The notes: a model not told the origin generated them from the sequence alone. DNA of 64,000 bases from CAZGLR01 sp964526635 (GCA_964526635.1 CAZGLR010000002.1:1-64000); one strand, 5' to 3'. Positions 1 to 8,801 are shown, numbered from the stretch's first letter. Numbers and translations: made by a program.

Positions 1-2
1 CC

Positions 3-488
3 GAGGGCGTCGATCAGTTCTGGCAGGTGCTGGGCGCCGAGGTGCGGACCTTCAGTGTCGGATATTTCGGCATTGTTACCGCCGCCGGGGCAGTGCTGGC
101 TTTCACTCTGGTGGGACCTGTTGTCCGACGGTCGAGCGCCAATCTTTCGCTGCCCATTTTACTGATGCTGCTGGCCGGCACGGCTGTCTCATCGCTGCCG
201 CTTATTGATATCCGCCTGTTTCCGGTATTGCTGGTGATTTACTTCGCGGTTCGCGAGCTGCTGCGCCCGATTTTTTCGGTGATTGTAAATGATGCTATCG
301 CCTCTGAGGGCAGGGCGACTTTCTTGTCCGGCTATAACCTGACCATGTCTCTGGGCGAAGTGATAGGGGGGGTGGTCCTTGGTGGATTCGCCATGGCCGC
401 CGGGTTGCATGTGTTATTTGTGCTGTGCGGGGTATTGCTGGTGTTGGTGGCTCTGGTGTCGTTGGCGCTGGCGGGGAATCTTCGATAA
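3..488 (+). CDS. MFS transporter, C-terminal part (5' end outside window)
   Basis: The reading frame is open from the first bases, so the gene begins before the window; the GTG at 27 is only the first internal start-like codon. About 160 residues remain, with five or so hydrophobic helices and the small-residue-rich, Gly-containing helices of a major facilitator C-terminal half. Residues such as the FLSGYNL stretch between helices fit MFS loops. The substrate cannot be read from this part. No co-directional gene follows; a 570-bp hairpin-rich gap separates it from the convergent cydB. MFS assignment is from membrane pattern and loop character, not a diagnostic motif. Confidence 0.7.
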   Translation, partial: EGVDQFWQVLGAEVRTFSVGYFGIVTAAGAVLAFTLVGPVVRRSSANLSLPILLMLLAGTAVSSLPLIDIRLFPVLLVIYFAVRELLRPIFSVIVNDAIASEGRATFLSGYNLTMSLGEVIGGVVLGGFAMAAGLHVLFVLCGVLLVLVALVSLALAGNLR

Positions 489-668
489 GTGTTTGTCGAA
501 ACCTGCTCGGCTACGCTTCGCACCCTCGCTCCGCTCGGGCAGGGGATTTCGACCCACTACTGCTGGTGCCGGTGGCGATGTTTGCTGAGTGACTCCATTC
601 TGCAAAAAGTTCCGACCGGGTGGCCTGCGGTCGTTGAACACAGGCCATGTGATTCGTGCTGATTTTCC

Positions 669-696
669 TGTGGCCGGCCGACCCGGCCACTACGAC
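669..696 (+). repeat. 28-bp dispersed repeat, copy 1
   Basis: GC-rich unit with core GGCCGGCCGACCCGGCCA ending in TACGAC. It recurs in inverse orientation at 3801-3828 with a single difference, so the pair brackets the cydAB operon. Confidence 0.65.
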
Positions 697-923
697 TATA
701 GTCCGGCTTCTGGTTTCGTAATTTCAATCTGTCGTACAAGGGGCGCGGTTTCTGCGCCCGTCGTGCGATTGTCTCGATTTTTGGAGATTAGATCATCTTC
801 CGTCGGGACGGGAAACCCGTCCCCTACGACCATGGTCAATTTATGAGATCAAATCTAAATCCATCTTAGGGGCGCGGTTTCCGCGCCCGCCGAACGGTTG
901 AAATCAATCGAAAGAGTTTGCCC

Positions 924-999
924 GGTGCCCCAACCCTTTAGGGTTGGGAATAGATGTGTATCTGTCTATCTTAACCCAAGTCTAAAGACTTGGGGCACC
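924..999. repeat. Nested inverted repeat (outer stem enclosing two hairpins)
   Basis: Outer arms GGTGCCCCAA (924-933) and TTGGGGCACC (990-999) are perfectly complementary. Inside are two smaller perfect hairpins: CCCAACCC/GGGTTGGG (929-936 with 941-948) and CCCAAGTC/GACTTGGG (975-982 with 987-994). Outer and inner pairings compete for a few bases, so alternative folds are possible. There is no T-run and no ORF. It looks like a paired REP/BIME-type element or a small structured RNA; I cannot tell which. Confidence 0.5.
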
Positions 1000-1058
1000 A
1001 TATCATTGTCAATCGCACAGGCCGGTGTCAACGGCCCCGGCACCGGATCATTTACATA

Positions 1059-2078
1059 TCAATAACTGTGCGCTCCCAGCTTGACCTTACCGCGGAAAAT
1101 CCAATAGATGCTGATCGTATAGGCTATTACTATCGGCATTCCCAAAAGTGCGATGATCAGCATAATCTGCAAAGTCGTATCCGATGATGCAGCATTGTAG
1201 ATCGTCAGGCTGTGTTCCGGATTGGGCTTGGAGAGAAGCATATTGGGAAACATCCCCACCCCAAAAAGTGCCAGAAGCGCCGCCACCGACGCACTCGATG
1301 ACAAAAACGCCCGAAATTCGCGGCCATGATGAATCTCCCGGGGAATGTTGGCAATCGCCAGCATATTAAGAATCGGCAGAATCATCAGCGGGGGATAACT
1401 CTTGAGATTCTCAGCCATATGCGGCAGGTACAGCAAGGTCATCATCGTCACGGTGACATAGCAGATGATGAAGAAAATGATCGTGTTGTTGATCCATCCG
1501 CGAATTTGTTGCTGCAACTCACCCTCGGTTTTCATGACGGCATAGATGGAGCCGTGCATCATAAACAGCGCCACCGTGGTCAGTCCCACCAGCAGGGCAT
1601 AAGGATGCAGCAGGTTAAAGAAACCGCCGATGTATTCGCCCTGGACATCAAGCGGGATGCCGTAGGCGACATTTCCCAGGGCCACGCCGATTAAAAACGA
1701 CGCCAGAATACTGGAAACCGAAAAACTGATATCCCAGGCCTGGCGCCATGTGAGCGACTCCTGCTTGCTGCGGAACTCGATTGCCACCGCCCGGAAGATA
1801 AGTGTCACCAGCACCAGTATCAAAGCCAGATAAAATCCCGAAAATGCTGTCGCATACACTTCCGGGAAGGCCGCGAACAATGCCCCGCCGCCGGTGACCA
1901 GCCAGACCTCGTTGCCATCCCAGACCGGGCCGATGGAGTTGATCATCAATCGACGGTGCTTATCACCTTTGGTCAACAGATGCATCGCGCCAACCCCGAG
2001 ATCGAAGCCGTCGAGGATGGCATACCCGATCAGCAATACACCGACCAGGCCGAACCAGACTGTGTTCAGATCAATCAT
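1059..2078 (-). CDS. cydB: Cytochrome bd ubiquinol oxidase subunit II
   Basis: 339 residues with about nine membrane helices, matching CydB in length and order. The N-terminal GFDLGVG and WDGNEVWL motifs are family signatures. CydB forms the heterodimer with CydA that carries the heme groups and oxidises quinol while reducing oxygen to water with high affinity, in the inner membrane. The ATG overlaps the cydA stop by 4 bp (ATGA), so the two are translationally coupled. No cydX-like small ORF is obvious downstream; the following gap holds hairpins only. Confidence 0.96.
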   Translation of the reverse strand: MIDLNTVWFGLVGVLLIGYAILDGFDLGVGAMHLLTKGDKHRRLMINSIGPVWDGNEVWLVTGGGALFAAFPEVYATAFSGFYLALILVLVTLIFRAVAIEFRSKQESLTWRQAWDISFSVSSILASFLIGVALGNVAYGIPLDVQGEYIGGFFNLLHPYALLVGLTTVALFMMHGSIYAVMKTEGELQQQIRGWINNTIIFFIICYVTVTMMTLLYLPHMAENLKSYPPLMILPILNMLAIANIPREIHHGREFRAFLSSSASVAALLALFGVGMFPNMLLSKPNPEHSLTIYNAASSDTTLQIMLIIALLGMPIVIAYTISIYWIFRGKVKLGAHSY

Positions 2079-3424
2079 GCCCGTCGCCCTCCCATAGGAA
2101 CTTTCATATCTTCGGGACCATGCTGGATTTTTTCATTAAGCAGGTAGATAAACAACACAAAGAGCAGCAAATAGATCAACCCGAACAACAGAAGCGATAG
2201 CCATATTTCGCCTGAACTAACTGCCACCGAGATAGCGTCGTGAGTACGCAGCAGGCCATAGACAATCCATGGCTGCCGGCCGACTTCGGCGGCGATCCAT
2301 CCGATCTGATTGGCGATTTGGGGCAGCAGGACCGAGAATATAAAAATCCAGAGCATCCATTTTAGCTTAAACAAATGCCCGGTCAGCCAGAGAATGAGTC
2401 CCAGTACCGACATACTGATCAAGAAAAATCCGATCCCGACCATGAAATGATATGCCTGGAAAACAATGTTAACCGGCGGTCGGTCCTCCTCCGGGAATGC
2501 CTCCAGACCGGTGACGTCGGCCTTGGCGTCGCCATAGACCAGCCAGCTCAGCATACCGGGAATCTCAATACCGGTAGTTTTGCCGTTTTCCTCATCAACC
2601 CAGCCGAGGATGTACAAACCCGCCGGGGCCGAGGCCGGGTAATGGCCCTCGAATGCCGCCAGTTTGGCCGGCTGGGTTTCAGCCAGGGTCACCGCCGAAC
2701 CATGACCGGTGACCAGTTGCATAACCGAGGCCAGCACCGCCACTACGATGGCGATTTTGATCGATGCTTTGGCAAAGTCGGTATGCTTGCCTTTCAGCAA
2801 ATACCATGCTCCGACACTGAGCACGAAGCAGGCCGCCGTTAACCAGGCGCTGAAAAAGACATGGCTGATGCGGTCGAGAAATGACGGGTTAAACAACACC
2901 GCCCAGAAATCGACCACTTCGGCCCGCACGCCGCCGTCGGCCATTTCCACAATATGATGCCCGGCCGGAGTTTGCTGCCAGGAGTTGGCCACGACAATCC
3001 AGATAGCCGAGAAATGCGCTCCGGCAGCTACCAGGATCGTGGCGATAAAATGAGTCGTCGGCTTGACTTTGTCCCAGCCAAACAACAGCACCGCCAGAAA
3101 ACCCGATTCCAGGAAGAAAGCGAAAATACCCTCGGCTGCCAGGGCGCTACCGAAGACATCACCGACGAACCGTGAGTACGTTGACCAGTTGGTCCCGAAC
3201 TGGAACTCCATGACAATCCCCGACGCCACCCCGAGGGCGAAAATCAAACCGAAGATTTTCACCCAGAAGCGGGTCATGTTATGGAAGAGTTCGTTTTTGG
3301 TTTTCAGGTAGGTCCCTTCCATGATGACCAGGAAGAGGCCCAATCCGATACTGAGAGGCGGGAATATATAGTGGAAGCCGATCGTGAACGCGAACTGCAG
3401 CCGCGCCAGGATTTCTGTACTCAT
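2075..3424 (-). CDS. cydA: Cytochrome bd ubiquinol oxidase subunit I
   Basis: 449 residues, close to the short-Q-loop class of CydA and shorter than the 522-residue E. coli protein. The heme b595 ligand corresponds to His18 in the FTIGFHYIF segment. Conserved acidic residues lie in the GIFAFFLESGF helix, and GWIAAEVGRQPW matches the CydA C-terminal signature. It holds the quinol site and hemes of the bd oxidase. The start has a good Shine-Dalgarno sequence (AGGTGGAG). It is the first gene of a two-gene operon. The 5' gap contains a small GTGATCAC palindrome at 3456-3463, but I cannot name a regulator. Confidence 0.96.
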   Translation of the reverse strand: MSTEILARLQFAFTIGFHYIFPPLSIGLGLFLVIMEGTYLKTKNELFHNMTRFWVKIFGLIFALGVASGIVMEFQFGTNWSTYSRFVGDVFGSALAAEGIFAFFLESGFLAVLLFGWDKVKPTTHFIATILVAAGAHFSAIWIVVANSWQQTPAGHHIVEMADGGVRAEVVDFWAVLFNPSFLDRISHVFFSAWLTAACFVLSVGAWYLLKGKHTDFAKASIKIAIVVAVLASVMQLVTGHGSAVTLAETQPAKLAAFEGHYPASAPAGLYILGWVDEENGKTTGIEIPGMLSWLVYGDAKADVTGLEAFPEEDRPPVNIVFQAYHFMVGIGFFLISMSVLGLILWLTGHLFKLKWMLWIFIFSVLLPQIANQIGWIAAEVGRQPWIVYGLLRTHDAISVAVSSGEIWLSLLLFGLIYLLLFVLFIYLLNEKIQHGPEDMKVPMGGRRA

Positions 3425-4103
3425 GACTCCACCTGCCTTTGCACGTTAGCTTATTGTGATCACGTATGTGCTTTTTTTCACAAAATAATTGCCGGAAATA
3501 TATATCGTTTGATTGACCAAAACAAGTACAAATACCAAAATAGTCTATGACACGGGGGAGGAGGTTTGATGGCATTTACGGGCGAGTATGACTGAGCGGT
3601 TGGGTATTTTGTGGCTGCCGGTGGTTTCCGTAAACCGGCGAACCACGTTGGCGCACGAGGAGAGGTTGTCCCATAAGCTGCTTATTTAGCAGATTTTTGA
3701 GTATCACACGGTTTTTGTAAGGAAGAGCGACAGAATGTGTCGTGGTGGGGCCGACCGTGCCGTTATGTGCGATTATATTTTCCCGATAAAATCGCCATCG
3801 GTCGTATTGGCCGGGTCGGCCGGCCACAAGGTTGCAGGCCAATACAGCCGGAGGGGACGGATAAACTATCGTTATCAAAAATTCCCCCTATTCTTCCACC
3901 AAGCCCATATAGCGCAAGTTCTTAAGCCGTTTTCGGTCCAATCTCCCCAAAGCCCTATAAGTTGCTAACATATATGGGCTTGAAAAAAGGAAAAAGGCCT
4001 TGACTTTTTGCGATAAATTTCTTTCTTACCTCTCTAAATCGGACCCCTTTGTGAAATTCATCACGAGGCTGATGGTCCGGAAACGGCAAAAGGAGTTGGT
4101 TAC
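3425..4103. other. Divergent intergenic region between cydA and nuoA
   Basis: About 680 bp separate the divergent cydAB and nuo operons, so both promoters must lie here. No gene is supported. GTATTGGCC (3804-3812) pairs with GGCCAATAC (3837-3845). This hairpin includes the inverse copy of the 28-bp unit found at 669-696. A second GTCGTGG-type GC element lies near 3740. A possible -35 box TTGACT sits at 4000-4005 upstream of nuoA, but the matching -10 is poor. An AAGGAG ribosome-binding site lies just before nuoA. Confidence 0.5.
3801..3828 (-). repeat. 28-bp dispersed repeat, inverse copy of 669-696
   Basis: The reverse complement of this stretch matches positions 669-696 at 27 of 28 bases by direct reading. 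Its core is GGCCGGCCGACCCGGCCA. The two copies face each other on either side of cydAB. The unit is itself partly palindromic and belongs to the GC-hairpin family in the gap downstream of cydB. Confidence 0.65.
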
Positions 4104-4460
4104 ATGCCCGCTGATTATAGCGCCGTTTTGATATTCATCATCGTCGGTATCGGCCTCGTCCTCTTCACGTTCTTCTTCTCCAGCCTGATTCGACCGCATC
4201 GCCCGTACAAAGATAAAAACGAGACCTATGAATCCGGCATTCAACCGTTTATGCAGAGCTGGGTGCAGTTCAACAACCGGTTCTATATTTTCGCTCTGCT
4301 GTTTGTTATCTTCGACGTCGAGGCAGTCTTTCTCTTTCCGTGGGCGGTGGCCTATAATGCCCTGGGATGGTTCGCGCTGATCGAGATGGTTATTTTCATC
4401 GGCATTCTCGTTGTCGGACTTGTGTATGCCTGGAAGAAGGGAGCGCTCAAATGGGTGTAA
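4104..4460 (+). CDS. nuoA: NADH-quinone oxidoreductase subunit A
   Basis: 118 residues with three membrane helices. The loop motif YESGIQPF and the FDVEAVFLFPWA segment are typical of NuoA/ND3, which sits at the junction of the hydrophilic arm and the proton-pumping membrane arm of complex I. A good AAGGAG site precedes the ATG. It is the first of eleven co-directional nuo genes. Its last codons overlap the start of nuoB by 10 bp, which indicates coupled translation. Confidence 0.95.
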   Translation: MPADYSAVLIFIIVGIGLVLFTFFFSSLIRPHRPYKDKNETYESGIQPFMQSWVQFNNRFYIFALLFVIFDVEAVFLFPWAVAYNALGWFALIEMVIFIGILVVGLVYAWKKGALKWV

Positions 4461-4957
4461 TCAAACGGCTCCCCATCTATATGGAAAAAATACCGGGTGG
4501 GAATATCGTAACCACCTCGCTCAATAAAATACTCAATATCGGTCAGGCGAAATCGTTGTGGTACTTGCTTTTTGGAACCGCCTGTTGTGCTATCGAACTG
4601 ATGGCCACCGGTGCGTCGCGCTATGATTTTGACCGGTTGGGCATGATTTTCCGAGCGTCACCGCGCCAATCGGATTTGATGATTGTGGCCGGGACGATCA
4701 CGTACAAAATGGCTCCGGTGGTCAAGCGTTTGTATGACCAGATGGCCGAGCCGCGTTATGTTCTCGCCATGGGCGGCTGCGCTATCGGCGGGGGACCATT
4801 TTATTACGACAGCTATGCCGTCCTGCGCGGAATCGACAAAGTCATCCCGGTCGATGTGTATGTTCCGGGCTGTCCGCCGCGTCCTGAAGCCCTCTTGCAG
4901 GGCTGCCTGGAAGTCGGCAAAAAGATCCAGCAGCAGAAGATCGAAGATTGGAGTTAG
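4451..4957 (+). CDS. nuoB: NADH-quinone oxidoreductase subunit B
   Basis: 168 residues from the ATG at 4451, which overlaps the nuoA end; the frame is open further upstream, but that part has no homology-like content. NuoB binds the terminal [4Fe-4S] cluster N2 that passes electrons to quinone. All four ligands are present: the tandem Cys45-Cys46, Cys110 in GGCAIGGG, and Cys141 in VPGCPPRPEAL. It lies in the Q module with nuoC, nuoD and nuoI. Confidence 0.95.
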   Translation: MGVIKRLPIYMEKIPGGNIVTTSLNKILNIGQAKSLWYLLFGTACCAIELMATGASRYDFDRLGMIFRASPRQSDLMIVAGTITYKMAPVVKRLYDQMAEPRYVLAMGGCAIGGGPFYYDSYAVLRGIDKVIPVDVYVPGCPPRPEALLQGCLEVGKKIQQQKIEDWS

Positions 4958-4968
4958 GGCGCTAAAAG

Positions 4969-5439
4969 ATGACAAAAGACGATCTGACTGCCTATATACA
5001 GGAAAACTTTTCCGGGTCGCTGGAGGTTATTGAAACCAGCCAGAAGGAGCCGTACTTTATTGTACCGGCCAATCAACTGGTTGATTTCGCCCGTTTTCTC
5101 CACGACGATAACCGGCTTCTCATGACAATTCTCATGAACCTGTCGGGGATTGATACCGGCGAAAGGTTCGAGATAGTCTATAATGTCTGCTCGTACCGGT
5201 ACAAACACCGGGCGTATTTCAAGGTCAAAATTTCCCATGATCACGCCGAGGTCGATACTGTCCAGCGCGTGTGGCGGGCGGCCGACTGGTATGAGCGCGA
5301 GGTATGGGAACTGTTCGGGATAGCCATCACCGGTCACAACAATCTCCGGCGCTTTTTGCTGCCCGACGATTGGGATCAGGGCTTTCCGATGCGAAAAGGC
5401 TGGGAGGGGCGCGATGTGATCCCCTTCCCGGAGGTATAG
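4969..5439 (+). CDS. nuoC: NADH-quinone oxidoreductase subunit C
   Basis: 156 residues, the 30-kDa subunit of the complex I peripheral arm. The signature region DWYEREVWELFGI, followed by the RRFLLPDDW segment, is clear. It is a separate gene and not fused to nuoD as in enterobacteria. It starts 11 bp after nuoB and ends 3 bp before nuoD. It is a structural subunit that packs against NuoD and NuoB. Confidence 0.95.
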   Translation: MTKDDLTAYIQENFSGSLEVIETSQKEPYFIVPANQLVDFARFLHDDNRLLMTILMNLSGIDTGERFEIVYNVCSYRYKHRAYFKVKISHDHAEVDTVQRVWRAADWYEREVWELFGIAITGHNNLRRFLLPDDWDQGFPMRKGWEGRDVIPFPEV

Positions 5440-5442
5440 GCG

Positions 5443-6549
5443 ATGCCGACCGATCTGCATACCGAAGAACTGTTGCTGAATATGGGGCCGCACCACCCCT
5501 CGACTCACGGGGTCTGCCGTCTGGTTCTGCGTCTCGATGGCGAAGTCATTACCGGCTGTGAGCCGGTTGTCGGTTATCTGCACCGGGCGATCGAAAAAAT
5601 CTGCGAAAATCGCACGTATGCCCAGATTATCCCCCTGATGGATCGTTTTGAATATGTCACGGCCATGATGGCCGACTGGGGCTTTTGTCTGGCGACCGAA
5701 AAACTGACCGACCTGGAAATTCCCGAACGGGGTGAATATCTGCGGGTCATCTTTGGCGAGCTTAACCGTATTGCCAGCCACCTGTTGTGTATCGGCGTGA
5801 CAGCGCTGGATATCGGGGCGCTCACGATGTTCATTTATCCATTCCGTGAGCGTGAGGATATTCTCGATCTGTTCGAAATGACCTGCGGCCAGCGGCTGAC
5901 CTACAATTATATCCGGGTCGGCGGTGTGGCGCGCGATATTCCGCCGGAATTTATCCCGAAGTGCAACGCTTTTCTCGACAAGCTCGAAAAGAAAATCGAT
6001 GATTACGAGGCGGTCCTGACCAAAAATCCGATTTGGCTGGCCCGCAACAAAGGCATCGGTATCATTTCGGAAAAGGCTGTCTATGAGTGGGCAATATCGG
6101 GACCATCGGCCCGTGCCTCGGGCGTCAATTTCGATATTCGCCGTGATGACCCCTATTCGATATATGATCGCTTCGATTTCGACATTCCGGTCTTCCATGG
6201 CTGCGACTGCTATGACCGATATCGGGCACGCGTCGAGGAATTACGCCAGTCGGCCAGAATTATCCGTCAGGCGCTCAAACAAATGCCCGAGGGCGATGTA
6301 CGGGCAAAAGTCAAACTGAAATTCAAACCGGAACCGGGCGAAGTGTATGCACGCATCGAAAATGCCCGGGGTGAAATGGGATATCATATCATTTCAGATG
6401 GCTCCGAGAAACCGTTCCGCGTCCGTGCCCGCGGCGCGAGTTATAACCATCTGCAGGCGCTGGCGGAGCTGACGGTCGGCCTTAAGGTGGCTGACCTGGT
6501 GGCGCTGTTCGCCTCGCTTGATATCATTTTGCCGGAGATTGACAGGTAA
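5443..6549 (+). CDS. nuoD: NADH-quinone oxidoreductase subunit D
   Basis: 368 residues, the 49-kDa subunit that, with NuoB, forms the quinone site. The N-terminal MGPHHPSTHG motif (around residues 12-21) holds the conserved His of the quinone pocket. The C-terminus ends in the usual EIDR-type tail. The stop overlaps the nuoH start by one base (TAATG). A long open frame on the opposite strand across nuoC and nuoD is a shadow caused by codon bias. Confidence 0.96.
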   Translation: MPTDLHTEELLLNMGPHHPSTHGVCRLVLRLDGEVITGCEPVVGYLHRAIEKICENRTYAQIIPLMDRFEYVTAMMADWGFCLATEKLTDLEIPERGEYLRVIFGELNRIASHLLCIGVTALDIGALTMFIYPFREREDILDLFEMTCGQRLTYNYIRVGGVARDIPPEFIPKCNAFLDKLEKKIDDYEAVLTKNPIWLARNKGIGIISEKAVYEWAISGPSARASGVNFDIRRDDPYSIYDRFDFDIPVFHGCDCYDRYRARVEELRQSARIIRQALKQMPEGDVRAKVKLKFKPEPGEVYARIENARGEMGYHIISDGSEKPFRVRARGASYNHLQALAELTVGLKVADLVALFASLDIILPEIDR

Positions 6550-7583
6550 TGGAATTAGCACCGGTATTTTCATGGCTGTATAGCATCCTGGAATCACTGG
6601 GACTGGGATTGACCCTGAACAAGATCATTGCCGAAACATCGCTGGCCTTCATGGTGTTCGGTCTGCTGTCGGTTCTGGCGTTGTTCCTGGTCTGGTGGGA
6701 ACGCAAATTCGCCGGCGATGTGCAGCAACGGTATGGTCCCATGATGCAGGGACCATCGGGCACGCTACAAACGATTGTCGATGCCATCAAACTGTTGCAG
6801 AAAGAAGATATTACCCCGACCCTGGCGGACCGTCCCGTCTTCTTCTGGGCGCCGGTAGTGGTATTCGCCTGCTCCTTTGCGGCCTATGTCGTGATACCGT
6901 TTGGCGAGGGCCTGATTGTCTCCGATTTGAACGTTGGGATATTGTACATTATCGCGATCACAACTTTCACCATCATCGGCCTGTTGATGGCCGGCTGGGG
7001 CAGCAACAATAAATATGCGCTTTTGGGCGGGATGCGATCGGCGGCCCAGGGTGTCAGCTATGAAGTTCCCATGGTCCTCTCGATTCTCGGGGTGGTGCTT
7101 GTTGCCGGTTCAATGTCGATGAATGATATCGTGCTGGCCCAATCCGGCTGGGGCGGTTTCAAATGGAATATTTTCTTCCAGCCGCTGGGATTTGTTATCT
7201 ACGTCATTGCCGCGACGGCCGAATCCAACCGGACGCCGTTTGATTTGCCCGAAGCCGAACAGGAACTGGTGGCCGGATTCAATATCGAGTATTCCGGGAT
7301 GAAGTTCGCCATGTTCTTTTTGGCCGAATTTGTCAACATGTTCACGGTCGCGGCCATTGCCGCCACGCTCTTTCTGGGTGGCTGGAATGGACCATTCCTG
7401 CCGTCATGGATATGGTTTTTGGGCAAGACGCTCCTGATGGTTTTGCTGTTTATGTTCTTCCGCTGGACTTATCCGCGTCTGCGGGTTGACCAGTTAATGG
7501 AATTTGCCTGGAAGGTGATGCTGCCGCTGGCCTTCCTTAATATTCTGTACGTTGGGATTTTTGCGAAATGGTTCAACTGGTAA
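6549..7583 (+). CDS. nuoH: NADH-quinone oxidoreductase subunit H
   Basis: 344 residues, about eight membrane helices. Recognisable NuoH/ND1 stretches are WWERKFAGDVQQRYGP, AATAESNRTPFDLPEAEQE and GFNIEYSGMKFA. It forms the membrane end of the quinone chamber. It overlaps nuoI by 16 bp. The charged loops that face quinone appear intact. Confidence 0.96.
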   Translation: MELAPVFSWLYSILESLGLGLTLNKIIAETSLAFMVFGLLSVLALFLVWWERKFAGDVQQRYGPMMQGPSGTLQTIVDAIKLLQKEDITPTLADRPVFFWAPVVVFACSFAAYVVIPFGEGLIVSDLNVGILYIIAITTFTIIGLLMAGWGSNNKYALLGGMRSAAQGVSYEVPMVLSILGVVLVAGSMSMNDIVLAQSGWGGFKWNIFFQPLGFVIYVIAATAESNRTPFDLPEAEQELVAGFNIEYSGMKFAMFFLAEFVNMFTVAAIAATLFLGGWNGPFLPSWIWFLGKTLLMVLLFMFFRWTYPRLRVDQLMEFAWKVMLPLAFLNILYVGIFAKWFNW

Positions 7584-8305
7584 AAGACTTCGTGTCTGGG
7601 GCATACAACCTGATGCTGGGGATGTTTACCACCGGTAAACATATCGGGCGCAAAGAGGTGACCATACAATATCCCAAGGAACGCTGGGAAGTCCCGGAAC
7701 GCTCGCGCGGGATGGTCGTCCTGCTGACCGATCAGGAAACCGGACAGCTCAACTGTACCGCCTGTATGCTGTGTATGCGGGCCTGCCCGACCGCAGCGAT
7801 ACAGATTGAAGTCGAAAAAGACGAAAAAGGCAAGCGGCATCTCAAAGAGTTCGATCTCAATTATCATATCTGCTGTTTCTGCGGTTTGTGCGAGGAGGCC
7901 TGCAACTTCGCTGCGATCAAACTGGCCACCAAATATGAATTCCCTGAGTTCGACAGCAAAAAACTCCAGTGGACCAAAAAAGAGCTGGCCGAGTGGGGGA
8001 GGGATGTTCCCTACGAGAAACCTGTAAAGAAAAAACCTGTGGCCAAGAAGCCGGTGGTAAAAAAGCCTGAAGATAAACCGGCGGAAGAAAAGACTACAGA
8101 CAAGTCAGCAAAGGCGGCGGCAGACGCGGCTGAGCAAAAACCGGCCGATAAACCCGACGGCGAGGAGAAAAAGGCGGAGGAGGCATCGTCTGAAAAAACT
8201 CCCGGGGTGGACGCAAAAACGGATGACAATAGGGCCGCGACGGCATCATCCGATACGCCTGCGGAAAAATCCGACGACGATGAAGATAAGGGCAAGTCGC
8301 AATGA
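7568..8305 (+). CDS. nuoI: NADH-quinone oxidoreductase subunit I with long charged C-terminal tail
   Basis: 245 residues. The first 150 form a normal 2x[4Fe-4S] ferredoxin-like NuoI: Cys63, 66, 69, 73 and Cys102, 105, 108, 112 give two CxxCxxCxxxC motifs that carry clusters N6a and N6b. The last ~95 residues are low complexity, rich in Lys, Glu, Ala, Pro and Asp, with KKPV repeats near residues 154-166. That tail is absent from ordinary NuoI proteins of about 150-180 residues. It keeps the frame up to a 4-bp overlap with nuoJ, so it is probably real coding sequence. Its function is unknown; it could tether a missing electron-input partner. Confidence 0.92.
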   Translation: MVQLVKDFVSGAYNLMLGMFTTGKHIGRKEVTIQYPKERWEVPERSRGMVVLLTDQETGQLNCTACMLCMRACPTAAIQIEVEKDEKGKRHLKEFDLNYHICCFCGLCEEACNFAAIKLATKYEFPEFDSKKLQWTKKELAEWGRDVPYEKPVKKKPVAKKPVVKKPEDKPAEEKTTDKSAKAAADAAEQKPADKPDGEEKKAEEASSEKTPGVDAKTDDNRAATASSDTPAEKSDDDEDKGKSQ

Positions 8306-8799
8306 CCGAACAGATTGTGTTCTACCTGTTTGCATTTTTAATAATAGCCTCGGCGCTGGCGGTGGTGACCCTGCGGAATATCTTCCATTGCGCGCTCTTT
8401 TTGATTCTGGCTCTGTTTTCGGTGGCCGGGATATTTGTCCTGCTGCATGCCGAATTCCTGGCGGTGGTCCAGGTCCTGCTGTATGTCGGGGCGGTGGCGA
8501 TACTCATGATTTTCGCTATCATGCTCACCTCGCAACTGGCCGGCAAACAGACAAATCTATCCAATGAGCAGACTTTCATCGGCGCCTTTATGACCATACT
8601 GCTGGTTTTCGGGCTGCTGTTTTCTCTCAGGGAAACGAATTTCTATATCAGCAGCAAAGCGGCGGTATCCGATCAGTCAACATTCGAGATCGGCAAGCTG
8701 CTGATGACCGACTTTGTGCTGCCGTTTGAATTAGTATCGGTGCTGCTTTTGGCGGCGCTGATCGGGGCAATACTTCTGGCACGGCGGGAGGGTCATTAA
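8302..8799 (+). CDS. nuoJ: NADH-quinone oxidoreductase subunit J
   Basis: 165 residues with five predicted membrane helices. The segment VVQVLLYVGAVAILMIFAIML is the conserved NuoJ/ND6 helix with its pi-bulge region. It belongs to the proton-translocating membrane arm. The start overlaps the nuoI stop by 4 bp, and nuoK follows after 2 bp. Confidence 0.94.
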   Translation: MTEQIVFYLFAFLIIASALAVVTLRNIFHCALFLILALFSVAGIFVLLHAEFLAVVQVLLYVGAVAILMIFAIMLTSQLAGKQTNLSNEQTFIGAFMTILLVFGLLFSLRETNFYISSKAAVSDQSTFEIGKLLMTDFVLPFELVSVLLLAALIGAILLARREGH

Positions 8800-8801
8800 T
8801 C

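Larger units (their letters stand above)
489..1058. repeat. Non-coding gap with a cluster of GC-rich hairpin elements
   Basis: No convincing gene is seen between the converging MFS and cydB genes. The gap instead holds several short inverted repeats. GGGCGC pairs with GCGCCC at 741-759. GGGACGGG-aaa-CCCGTCCC lies at 805-823. GGGCGCGG-ttt-CCGCGCCC lies at 870-888. A nested structure lies at 924-999. A 28-bp GC-rich unit at 669-696 recurs inverted at 3801-3828. Several elements are flanked by GTCGTA/TACGAC-like ends, which suggests one dispersed REP-like family. Some may also act as terminators for the two converging genes, but none has a clear T-tract. Confidence 0.6.

Noticed and set aside
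3456..3463. GTGATCAC palindrome in the cydA upstream region as a Rex or FNR/CRP site
   Set aside because: The half-sites do not match TTGTGA-N-TCACAA at the right spacing, so no regulator can be named.
3991..4030. TTGACT at 4000 as the nuo promoter
   Set aside because: The hexamer 17 bases downstream is TTCTTA, too weak a -10 for a firm call.
4954..6198. Open frame of 414 codons on the minus strand across nuoC and nuoD
   Set aside because: It is antisense to two clear nuo genes and has no family-like motif; the codon bias of the sense strand explains it.
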